Below are positions 43,033 to 50,622 of a stretch of DNA of 64,000 nt, piece after piece. A model generated the notes under the pieces. The model worked only from the letters and a program-made list of their open reading frames with translations, did no database searches and had not been told where the DNA came from. The stretch is taken from contig JAFZPP010000016.1 in NCBI GenBank assembly GCA_017550285.1, forward strand, positions 62,001-126,000, read 5' to 3'. Made by a program: the position numbers and the translations under genes. The stretch is from Oscillospiraceae bacterium (lineage in GTDB: Bacteria; Bacillota; Clostridia; Oscillospirales; Ruminococcaceae). The first letter of the stretch is position 1, and each line of letters begins with the position of its first letter.

Positions 43033-44259
43033 TTACAATTCATGATGATGCGCAGTTAGTACCTGTTTCAGTGCATCGCGTTCATCCGGCGGCAGACTGC
43101 GAACGGCATCTCCGTGATAGAGCGCAATGCCGCTGACCGCAGAATTGCCTAGCGCATCCGCAGCCTGCCCTGCCGGAAGATATTTTTCCTCCAGCCATTC
43201 GTCTGCACCGCTGCCCGCAAACGGGTCTGACTGTCCGTATTTATACACAGCAAGGCCGGTCAGCAGCTTTACGTTTTCATTTCGGGGCAGCGCTGCCCAT
43301 TGACGAAGTAATTCCGAAAACGGCAATGACTCATTTTCATATCCGTAATACAGCTGCGGTATGATCCAGTCGCAGCACTGTGTTTCGCCGATCCATGCAG
43401 GCACATCGGCAAACTGTGTCTCGCTGTTTGCCTTTGGATTGCCCTGCGGACTGACGGAGAACACGATATCCGGATCGGCGTTTTTGACAGCCGCGTACAT
43501 CTGCTGTATGAGGCTTGTAATTATGCCGCGGCGCCACGCAGCAAGATCGTCAGCGCCGGACGCACGGAATACAGGTGCATCAAATTCCGGTGAAACAGTC
43601 GGATAGAAATAGTCGTCGATGTGGATGCCGTCCGGATGATATGTTTCGATCAGTTCTGTGATCGCACCGACCAGGAATGCCCCTGTGGATTCTGCCGCAG
43701 GATTCAGATAATACCTGCCGTCCCATTCCGAAAGATTTTCAGCACGCAGTTCAGGATTCCGATGCCATTTTTGCAGCAGGGAATCTCCTGACTGTGCTTC
43801 GGTGTATTCCTTTGTTTGCAGACGCAGCGGATTGAGCCATGCATGGAATGAAAGACCGAGTTCTCTGCATGCATCCGAAAAAAGCTGCATCAGGTCGAAC
43901 TGCTCTGCCGCAGGCAGCTGCGGATAATAAGCAGACGGGTAAATGCTTTCCCCGAATGCGCATACATGCACGAATACCGTATTGATGCCGGTATCCTGCA
44001 AATCGCGCAGATAATTCATGATATTGTCCCGCGTTGTATGCTGATCGGATGAGATGAGCTCCGTGACGGTAAAATACGGAATCCATGCAGCAATGGCTGG
44101 CTCGGGCTCCGGTTCTGTATCAGGCTGGAGCAGATGAAGCTGCGCATAGGACTGTCCGCAGAAGCAGTCCTGTTCTTCCGCTGCGGTATCCTTGCGGCAG
44201 CCTGTGAACAGCAGCAGAATCAGCAGAACCGAAATCAAAATGCGGAAACCGATATGCAT
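43033..44259 (-). CDS. GHL10 (DUF187) glycoside-hydrolase-like lipoprotein
   Basis: 408 residues. Lipobox LLFTGC near residue 20, then a TIM-barrel domain of the glycosyl-hydrolase-like 10 family (about 55-405): IAAWIPYFTVTEL, GINTVFVHVCAFGES, FHAWLNPLR, DGIHIDDYFYP (conserved acidic pair), SVSPQGNP and IIPQLYYGY. Members are thought to act on cell-wall or envelope glycans, but activity is largely unproven. ATG at 44259 follows GAAAGGAG; an upstream ATG in frame is unsupported. Confidence 0.92.
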   Translation of the reverse strand: MHIGFRILISVLLILLLFTGCRKDTAAEEQDCFCGQSYAQLHLLQPDTEPEPEPAIAAWIPYFTVTELISSDQHTTRDNIMNYLRDLQDTGINTVFVHVCAFGESIYPSAYYPQLPAAEQFDLMQLFSDACRELGLSFHAWLNPLRLQTKEYTEAQSGDSLLQKWHRNPELRAENLSEWDGRYYLNPAAESTGAFLVGAITELIETYHPDGIHIDDYFYPTVSPEFDAPVFRASGADDLAAWRRGIITSLIQQMYAAVKNADPDIVFSVSPQGNPKANSETQFADVPAWIGETQCCDWIIPQLYYGYENESLPFSELLRQWAALPRNENVKLLTGLAVYKYGQSDPFAGSGADEWLEEKYLPAGQAADALGNSAVSGIALYHGDAVRSLPPDERDALKQVLTAHHHEL

Positions 44260-44350
44260 ATGAAAGACTCCTTTCAGGTACTGTCCTTCTATGATACCGC
44301 ATTCCTTCCGCGAATGCAGTCGAAGCTGCATAGGATGCAAAAAATACAGC

Positions 44351-44387
44351 GAAAAGGCGCCCCGTACACAGGATACAGGGCGCCTTG
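44351..44387 (-). terminator. Terminator of the MoxR-DUF58-cohesin operon
   Basis: Minus strand AAGGCGCCC pairs with GGGCGCCTT around a 15-base partly paired loop and is followed by TTCG after CCTT. It lies five bases past the cohesin gene stop. Confidence 0.78.
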
Positions 44388-44391
44388 CATT

Positions 44392-44940
44392 TTATTCGAT
44401 TGTCAGAGTGCCTTCCACCGTTTTCGGATTCAGGTGATCCTTGTTATAATTGTTCAGCGAATCCATATTGCATGAAAATTTGTACTGCTGTCCGCTCGCA
44501 GCATTATCCGGAATATCAAAATACACTGTAAACATTGTACCGCTTGTCTTGCAGTCCTCTGAGGTCATAGCACCGAATGCAATCAAATGATTCTCCTCGC
44601 CGATCAGACAGGATTTCATAAAGCCCTGCGCAGCTTCGCCAAGATCACATTTTGCATACGGAAAATTGGAATTAGGTGAGGTTTCGCCGGTTTTCTGCGG
44701 TGTGAGCGCAGGATCGTAAACCAGCTGCAAGCCGGTCGCAGCATAGCCGGGATTGTTCCAGATTCTGACACTGACCGGAACGCCTTTGTCGCCGGCATGT
44801 GCGGTACAGTTTTCGACACCGATTGTCAGCTCGGAGCCGATCTTTTGTTCATTGCCGGCTGCCGTACTGCCGCCGCATGCCGTCAGCAGGGCAGTAGCGG
44901 TCAGCAGCGCGAGTGCAGAAGCGCAAAATACATATTTCAT
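44392..44940 (-). CDS. Single-cohesin-like lipoprotein
   Basis: 182 residues. Lipoprotein signal with lipobox LLTAC (Cys about 22), a 12-residue spacer, then one domain of about 145 residues that reads as a cohesin: first strand ELTIGVENC, AGDKGVPVSVRIWNNPGYA, GLQLVYDPALTP, central LIAFGAMTSED, GTMFTVYFDIPDNA and a final VEGTLTIE. These are the normal positions of cohesin landmarks (xGdxVxVPVxl, YDPxxL, FxVk). It would anchor a dockerin protein directly to the membrane. Its ATG overlaps the DUF58 stop by four bases. Alternative: another carbohydrate-binding beta-sandwich of the same superfamily. Confidence 0.72.
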   Translation of the reverse strand: MKYVFCASALALLTATALLTACGGSTAAGNEQKIGSELTIGVENCTAHAGDKGVPVSVRIWNNPGYAATGLQLVYDPALTPQKTGETSPNSNFPYAKCDLGEAAQGFMKSCLIGEENHLIAFGAMTSEDCKTSGTMFTVYFDIPDNAASGQQYKFSCNMDSLNNYNKDHLNPKTVEGTLTIE

Positions 44941-46052
44941 GAAGCAGATTTCCTTTCTTGCTGTAAAGTGATATGCCTGATATTGGCAGAATAAACCGTT
45001 TCGGGAAGCGGTTTCAGGGAAAGAACCGTGATACGGGTGTCTGAGCGTGCAATTTGCATCAGTTCCTCAGAAACAAACGGCGTCAGAACAATGGCAGCGG
45101 AATTCTGATTCTCGGCAAGATACCGCCGCAGCATTCTTGTGAATTTGCAGGAGATCGTATCCTGCATGGCAGCGAGCATCCGCAGCAGCTTCGGCAGATG
45201 ATCTGCGCCGCCGGAAGTGCGTGATTCGGCAGGCATGCCGTCAATTTCAGTATTGGCAAGCAGCCTTACCGGCAGATGCAGTTGTGCAGCAGAGCCGAGC
45301 AGTGCAGCACAGAGTCGAATCTCATCCTCAAACAGTGCACGGTCTGACAGCCTGTCACGGTCTGTGATTCTGGTCTCCAGATTGAGCAGCAGCGTAAACT
45401 CCGGCGATGCCGTTTCCTGATATTGCCAGACCATCGGGCTGACCGATCTTGCAGATGCAGTCCAGCAGATATCACGCACCGGATCGCCGTCAGCATATTC
45501 CCGAATGCCGCAGACTGCATAGCGGTCCGGAATCACAGTCCGTCTGCGCACGATTTCACCGCCGAACTGCTGCGGCAGTTCTGTCAGCTGATCCAGTCGC
45601 CTGACAGCAGGCAGTACGGTCAGATACACAACAGTATCGGGCAGCGGTTTTGACCATTCCGCCGTACCGAACAGATCGCTGATCACGAGCACTGCATGCG
45701 ATACCGTAAACATACCGCGTTTCGTGCACACAACATGCCAGTGCCGTTCGATTTTTTTATAAGGAAACAGGCAGAAGCAGCTGGAAACAAACCTTGTTTC
45801 TTCCGATACGGATGACTGTGCACAGGCAAACAGAAGTGATGCATCTGTTGTGAGCTCCGCCTTAACCCATGGCAGCGGAACCGGTTTCCGGCTGATAATT
45901 GTTTCAATCAGTTCGACAGTATCACCTTCGGAAACCTCATCGGCTGTAAAGCGCAAATGATACTCAAGATTCCGGAAGCCGAAGCGTTCGATGAGCTGCT
46001 GCGTGGCCCAGACCGTGATGCCGATAATCAGCAGCAGCAACAGCAGCTTCAT
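44937..46052 (-). CDS. DUF58 membrane-associated protein
   Basis: 371 residues. One N-terminal hydrophobic helix (1-18), a beta-rich region (about 30-165), then the DUF58 core with the signature GIREYADGDPVRDICWTASAR and a von Willebrand A-like domain after it (FTLLLNLETRI onward). DUF58 proteins pair with MoxR ATPases and are thought to aid assembly or maturation of envelope proteins. Starts within the moxR stop (ATGA overlap) and overlaps the cohesin lipoprotein gene. Confidence 0.92.
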   Translation of the reverse strand: MKLLLLLLIIGITVWATQQLIERFGFRNLEYHLRFTADEVSEGDTVELIETIISRKPVPLPWVKAELTTDASLLFACAQSSVSEETRFVSSCFCLFPYKKIERHWHVVCTKRGMFTVSHAVLVISDLFGTAEWSKPLPDTVVYLTVLPAVRRLDQLTELPQQFGGEIVRRRTVIPDRYAVCGIREYADGDPVRDICWTASARSVSPMVWQYQETASPEFTLLLNLETRITDRDRLSDRALFEDEIRLCAALLGSAAQLHLPVRLLANTEIDGMPAESRTSGGADHLPKLLRMLAAMQDTISCKFTRMLRRYLAENQNSAAIVLTPFVSEELMQIARSDTRITVLSLKPLPETVYSANIRHITLQQERKSAS

Positions 46053-47014
46053 TGCTTGGGTACCTCAACCGTCCTGAGAATATCAGTCAGAACAGCTTCG
46101 GATGCCTTACGGTCAGAGAGCAGACCGTCCGACGCTTGCAGACGGTGACCGCATACCGGTATCCAGACTGCCTTGACATCATCAGGAAGCAGGTAATCTC
46201 TGCCTTCCATTGCGGCAACTGCCTGTGCCGCATGACGCAAAGCAAGTGCTGCACGGGTGCTCAGACCGAAACGGAGCTTCGGATGAGAACGGGTCGCATC
46301 AACAAGCGACAGCAGATAATCCAGTACCGCTTCGGAAGCGGAAACCTCCCGAACAGTATTCTGTGCAGCGATCAGCTTTTCCGGAGCCATGACAGGGGAC
46401 AGCGTGTCTAGCGGATCTGTCAGCTGACGGTCGGCAAGGATCGCAAGCTCCTGATTACGATTCGGAGTCCCCATGGAAAGCCGCATAAAAAACCGGTCAA
46501 GCTGCGCTTCCGGCAGTGGAAATGTGCCCTGTAATTCAATCGGATTCTGCGTTGCAATGACAAAAAAAGGTTCCGGAAGCGGATAGGTTTTGCCGCCCGC
46601 CGTGACCTGATGTTCCGCCATGCATTCGAGCAGACCTGCCTGTGAGCGCGGTGCCATACGGTTGATCTCATCGGCAAGCAGCAGATTTGTGAAAACCGGA
46701 CCCTGCCGGAATTCCATTTTCCGGCTGCCGGTCGAATCCTGCTGCAATATTTCAAAACCTGTCAGATCGGCAGGCATCAGATCAGGGGTACACTGTACAC
46801 GACGGCTTTCGCATCCGGTCAGAACAGCAATCGCCTTGACAAGTGTCGTCTTGCCGGTGCCGGGCAGATCCTCGAGCAGAACATGTCCGCCGCAGAGCAG
46901 TGCGGCAGTCAGCATCCGGATTGTGTCGGGTGCGCCGACAATGACGCGGGCTGTTTCAGTCATAAGCTGTTCAGTCAGCAATTTTAATTCAGAGATACGG
47001 ATGATATCAGTCAT
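46049..47014 (-). CDS. MoxR-type AAA+ ATPase
   Basis: 321 residues. Walker A LPGTGKTT (about residues 50-57), Walker B LLADEINRM, sensor 1 ATQNPIE, and arginine finger region, followed by the C-terminal lid domain. MoxR ATPases act as chaperones with DUF58/VWA partners. ATG follows GGAAAGGAG. First gene of the operon with DUF58 and the cohesin lipoprotein. Confidence 0.95.
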   Translation of the reverse strand: MTDIIRISELKLLTEQLMTETARVIVGAPDTIRMLTAALLCGGHVLLEDLPGTGKTTLVKAIAVLTGCESRRVQCTPDLMPADLTGFEILQQDSTGSRKMEFRQGPVFTNLLLADEINRMAPRSQAGLLECMAEHQVTAGGKTYPLPEPFFVIATQNPIELQGTFPLPEAQLDRFFMRLSMGTPNRNQELAILADRQLTDPLDTLSPVMAPEKLIAAQNTVREVSASEAVLDYLLSLVDATRSHPKLRFGLSTRAALALRHAAQAVAAMEGRDYLLPDDVKAVWIPVCGHRLQASDGLLSDRKASEAVLTDILRTVEVPKQ

Positions 47015-47045
47015 AAGGCGCTCCTTTCCTGCTTATCAATTATAT

Positions 47046-47074
47046 AGTATATCACGCGAACGGACTTTTGTCAA
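47046..47074 (-). promoter_or_regulatory. Promoter of the MoxR-DUF58-cohesin operon
   Basis: Minus strand TTGACA (47069-47074), 17 bases, TATACT (47046-47051), 32 bases before the moxR start. Confidence 0.85.
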
Positions 47075-47130
47075 ATTTCACGCTTAACTATACTCTTTGT
47101 ACAGATTCACATGAGATTTACAATAATTGA

Positions 47131-47332
47131 TTCCGGCAGCGATCCGGAAACAAAATTTATTGATTGAAAATATATTGCGAATAAACGCATTTTCGGCATA
47201 TTTAACAACCAAAAGAATGATTTGTTATACAGAATGTGCAATCTATAAGTGAACAGAATGACAAATGTTCGATGTTTATTCATAAAGTGTTCATATATTA
47301 TCCATATAATACAGATTGTTTTCGGCTATAAT
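47131..47332 (+). promoter_or_regulatory. Upstream control region of the second GH9 gene
   Basis: Part of the 396-base AT-rich gap between moxR and GH9, which holds no gene. TATAAT is at 47327-47332, but none of the hexamers 16-18 bases upstream resembles a -35, so an activator may be needed. An inverted repeat TTCCGG-(7)-CCGGAA lies at 47131-47149. TTGTTA/TATAAG at 47222-47249 is a weaker alternative promoter. Confidence 0.45.
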
Positions 47333-47338
47333 AAAGAT

Positions 47339-47378
47339 GTCGGCTTTCCGACTGCCGGATGAGAGGGAACTTCCGGCA
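47339..47378 (+). promoter_or_regulatory. Paired 5'-terminal stem-loops of the GH9 mRNA
   Basis: GTCGG-CTTT-CCGAC (47339-47352) is directly followed by TGCCGG-(14)-CCGGCA (47353-47378). The first begins about seven bases after the TATAAT. They are likely to stabilise the mRNA or control translation. Confidence 0.6.
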
Positions 47379-47410
47379 ACACATTTCTAATCTTTGAGAG
47401 GGGATTCTAC

Positions 47411-49552
47411 ATGAAAAAACATTTTCTCCACCGCGTCGGCGCTGCCTGTACCAGTGCTGTTATGTCCGTCGGAACCCTGATTGCGGTCGGTGCAACACCG
47501 ATGACCGCAAGTGCCGCGGATACTGAAAACTACGCAAAGCTCCTTCAGTACAGCCTTTATCTTTATGATGCCAACATGTGCGGCAAGGACGTTGAGTCTA
47601 TCGGCGCAATGAGCTGGCGCGGCAACTGCCATACGGACGATGAGGTTCCGGGCGGATACCATGATGCCGGTGACCACGCAATGTTCGGTCTGCCGCAGGG
47701 CTATTCGGCATCTACGCTTCTCTGGTCCTACTATGAGTTCAAGGATTCCTATGATTCGCTCGGTCTTACCCCGCATCTGAAGGTGATCACCGACCGCTTC
47801 ATGGACTTCTTCAAGCGTTCGACTGTTCTGAACGGTGACAGTGTCTCCAAGTTCCTTTATCAGAAGGGAGACGGCACAGCTGACCATTCCTACTGGGGCG
47901 CACCTGAGCAGCAGGGCGGCGGCAGAAAGATGTTCTGGACAAGCGGCGGCGCAAGTGATATTGCTGCTGAATACGCAGCTGCGCTTGCACTGGATGCGAT
48001 CTGCTTCGGCAATCAGGATTCTCTGAAATACGCCAAAGCGCTTTATAAGTTCTCTACGCAGCACAATCAGTGTGCGACAGACGGTCCGACGGGTTTCTAT
48101 CCGTCCGATAACTGCAAGGATGATCAGGCTTGGGCTGCTGCCTGGCTGCATATCGCAACCAAGGAAGGAAGTTACAAGGATGACTGTACTTCCAAGGTCA
48201 CACAGTACCTCGGCTGGGCACATGCATGGGGCAATGTCGATCTCGGCGCCGCGACTGTTCTTGCAGAAATCACCGGAGACTGGAACAAGGTCAAGGGCTA
48301 TCTCGGCAGCACATGCAGCGGCAGCGGCTATCTCTGCATGGATGACTGGGGCAGCGCACGTTACAACTGCGGCATGCAGTTTGTTTCCATGGTTGCAACC
48401 AAGCGCGGCGCAGCAGATTACAAGAACTGGGCAAAGGGTCAGATGAACTACATCCTCGGTGCAAACGGTCCGTGTCTTGTTGTCGGCTTTGCTGCAAATT
48501 CCCCGACGCACTGCCACCACAGAGCAGCTTCCGGCATGACCGACTGCAACAACAACGAGCCGAATAAGTATGTTCTTGTCGGCGCACTTGTCGGCGGTCC
48601 GAACAAGGGCGGCACCTATGTTGACCAGCGCTATGATGAAATTGGTTATCAGGTAAATGAGGTTGCGCTTGACTATCAGGCATGCCTCGTCGGCGCAGCA
48701 GCAGCTCTGTATGATGCATACAAGACCGGTTCGACTGTTACCTCGATTGAGGGCGTCAAGAGCGTACAGCTCGGTGAGGCTACGCAGCAGACCACGCCGG
48801 AGCAGACGACTGCTACCACGCAGGATACACAGAACACACAGCCGACCCAGAATACGCAGCCTACTCAGAACACGCAGCCGTCTCAGAATACACAGAATAC
48901 CAATCAGCCCGGCGGTTCTCTGACCTTTACCAAGGCTGAAGATATGGATAACAACCCGAAGTGGGTTGTTCAGACCGGCGGCGCAAGCAAGGTTGTATTC
49001 AATCTCAAGACCAATTCTAACGATACCGAGGCAAACGGCTGCTTCGAGATCAACGGCAAGATGACAGAGTGGTCGGCAGCTCCGTCCGGCGGCGAGATGA
49101 CTGTTGAGTGCGAGGTTCCGTCCGGCGCAAATGAGGTCTCGATCACTGTCTGGTGGCCGACCAGCGCAACACTCGAGTCCGTAACCGGCAACGGCAGCGG
49201 TACACAGCAGACCCAGCCGACGCAGCAGACACAGCAGTCCACTACCACCACCACAACAACTACTACAACGACCACGACTACCACCACAACGACGACGACA
49301 TCTTCCTCCTCTTCTTCTGAGCGCAAGGATGAAGTGACCATGTGGGGCGATGCAAACCTCAGCGGCAAGGTTGACGTTTCGGATGCAGTTCTGGTTGCAC
49401 GCTTCTGTGCCGAGGATTCTTCTGCCAACATTACGTCTGTCGGCCGTCTGAATGCAGATGTGACGCATAACAACAATGTTGATACGGAAGATGTCACAAA
49501 GATTCTCCAGTTTGTTGCAAAGCTGATTACAGCTGATGATCTTGCACACTGA
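47411..49552 (+). CDS. GH9 endoglucanase with novel-looking module, poly-Thr linker and dockerin
   Basis: 713 residues. Signal peptide (1-35); GH9 domain (about 38-440) with YHDAGDHA (Asp85, Asp88), the His-containing SPTHCHHRAASG and the acid Glu in QVNEVALDYQ; Gln/Thr/Asn linker with NTQPTQ repeats (about 458-497); a module of about 95 residues (LTFTKAEDMDNNPKWVV onward), a probable carbohydrate-binding beta-sandwich of undetermined family; a linker with 20 consecutive Thr then six Ser; and a dockerin (DANLSGKVDVSD, DVTHNNNVDTED). No CBM3c, so different from the GH9 at 25 kb. ATG follows GAGAGGGG. The gene stands alone. Confidence 0.94.
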   Translation: MKKHFLHRVGAACTSAVMSVGTLIAVGATPMTASAADTENYAKLLQYSLYLYDANMCGKDVESIGAMSWRGNCHTDDEVPGGYHDAGDHAMFGLPQGYSASTLLWSYYEFKDSYDSLGLTPHLKVITDRFMDFFKRSTVLNGDSVSKFLYQKGDGTADHSYWGAPEQQGGGRKMFWTSGGASDIAAEYAAALALDAICFGNQDSLKYAKALYKFSTQHNQCATDGPTGFYPSDNCKDDQAWAAAWLHIATKEGSYKDDCTSKVTQYLGWAHAWGNVDLGAATVLAEITGDWNKVKGYLGSTCSGSGYLCMDDWGSARYNCGMQFVSMVATKRGAADYKNWAKGQMNYILGANGPCLVVGFAANSPTHCHHRAASGMTDCNNNEPNKYVLVGALVGGPNKGGTYVDQRYDEIGYQVNEVALDYQACLVGAAAALYDAYKTGSTVTSIEGVKSVQLGEATQQTTPEQTTATTQDTQNTQPTQNTQPTQNTQPSQNTQNTNQPGGSLTFTKAEDMDNNPKWVVQTGGASKVVFNLKTNSNDTEANGCFEINGKMTEWSAAPSGGEMTVECEVPSGANEVSITVWWPTSATLESVTGNGSGTQQTQPTQQTQQSTTTTTTTTTTTTTTTTTTTTSSSSSSERKDEVTMWGDANLSGKVDVSDAVLVARFCAEDSSANITSVGRLNADVTHNNNVDTEDVTKILQFVAKLITADDLAH

Positions 49553-49594
49553 TCCGGTTCGCTGAACCTTTATATACAACTTCACATTCGGACA

Positions 49595-49675
49595 CGGATA
49601 CGGCTTCTATAGCCGTATCCGCGTTCGCATATACGTGATCGCGCGGGTTTTCGCCTGCGCGGTTTCGGTTTGTCT
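49595..49675 (+). terminator. Two hairpins after the second GH9 gene
   Basis: GGATACGGC/GCCGTATCC (49596-49620) with no T tract, then CGCGCGGG/CCTGCGCG (49640-49661) followed by GTTTCGGTTTG. The second is the likelier terminator. Confidence 0.6.
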
Positions 49676-49710
49676 CAAAGATATCCCATTATACGCAGGA
49701 GGACTTCCGT

Positions 49711-50607
49711 ATGCAGAAACAGAGCAGCGCAGAGCAGATTCAGAAAAAAAGCAGAAGAGCATATATTATACGCAGAATCGGAATGTGGATTCTGGTGCTT
49801 TTTCTGCTTGATGTCATGACCTTCGGCGCGAATAACCGGATAGATATCACGAAGTATACATATAAAACAGATGCACTTTCTGTTTCGTTCAACGGTTTCC
49901 GCATCGTGCATCTGACTGATCTGCATAATAAAGTGTTCATGGAAAACAACGAGGCACTTTTGCGTGAAATCCGTGCGTTGAATCCGGATATCATTGTGAT
50001 GACCGGTGATACCATTGATGCCAGCAATCATACCAATGTCGCCGATGCGGTGATGTTCATGGAACAAATTCCCGAGATTGCACCAACGTACTTTGTTCAC
50101 GGAAATCATGAGCATAATCTGCCGAAATCCGTTCTGAGCGGCTTTGAGGAGAAGATAACGAATCTCGAAAATGTGCATTTTCTGAATAATGAATGTGTTC
50201 AGATTGAATCTCATACCGGACAGACGCTCTCACTGATCGGTCTCGATGATCTATCCTTGCAGGCAAATATTCTGAAAACACTGGCTGATGAGGCGCCGGA
50301 TGATTTTCAGATTTTACTTGCACATGAGCCGCAGTATCTGAAAGATTATTACGCAGAAACCGGCGTTGATCTGGTGTTTTCCGGTCATGTGCACGGCGGT
50401 CAGTGGCGGATTCCGTTTACGCATCAGGGCTTGTACGGACCGGATCAGGGATTATTCCCAAAATATTCCGACGGCGTCTATACGGAAGGGGATACAACGA
50501 TGTATCTCAGCCGCGGTCTCGGCAACAGCGGTTTTCCGGTTCGTCTGTTCAATCATCCGGAGATTGTCTGCGTCACATTGGAAACGGTTTCCGGTGATGC
50601 TTCGTAA
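49711..50607 (+). CDS. Membrane-anchored metallophosphoesterase (YkuE-like)
   Basis: 298 residues. One N-terminal helix (about 19-36) with the catalytic domain outside. Dimetal phosphoesterase motifs: HLTDLHN, VMTGDTID, VHGNHEHN, LAHEPQY and FSGHVHGGQW. Related B. subtilis YkuE is a cell-wall-associated phosphodiesterase; UDP-sugar hydrolysis or wall functions are possible. ATG follows GCAGGAGGA. It is 15 bases before the asparaginase gene, likely one operon. Confidence 0.92.
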   Translation: MQKQSSAEQIQKKSRRAYIIRRIGMWILVLFLLDVMTFGANNRIDITKYTYKTDALSVSFNGFRIVHLTDLHNKVFMENNEALLREIRALNPDIIVMTGDTIDASNHTNVADAVMFMEQIPEIAPTYFVHGNHEHNLPKSVLSGFEEKITNLENVHFLNNECVQIESHTGQTLSLIGLDDLSLQANILKTLADEAPDDFQILLAHEPQYLKDYYAETGVDLVFSGHVHGGQWRIPFTHQGLYGPDQGLFPKYSDGVYTEGDTTMYLSRGLGNSGFPVRLFNHPEIVCVTLETVSGDAS

Positions 50608-50622
50608 GATCGGGGGAAGGAT

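Noticed and set aside
47222-47249. TTGTTA-16-TATAAG as the GH9 promoter
   Set aside because: Weaker than the TATAAT at 47327, and would give a long leader; kept only as an alternative.
48790-48910. NTQPTQ DNA repeats as a microsatellite
   Set aside because: They are in frame within the GH9 linker with varied codons, so they are protein linker sequence.
47387-49585. 732-residue open frame on the minus strand
   Set aside because: Antisense to the second GH9 gene; Cys- and Arg-rich low-complexity composition and no ribosome binding site. The GH9 frame has clear catalytic motifs.
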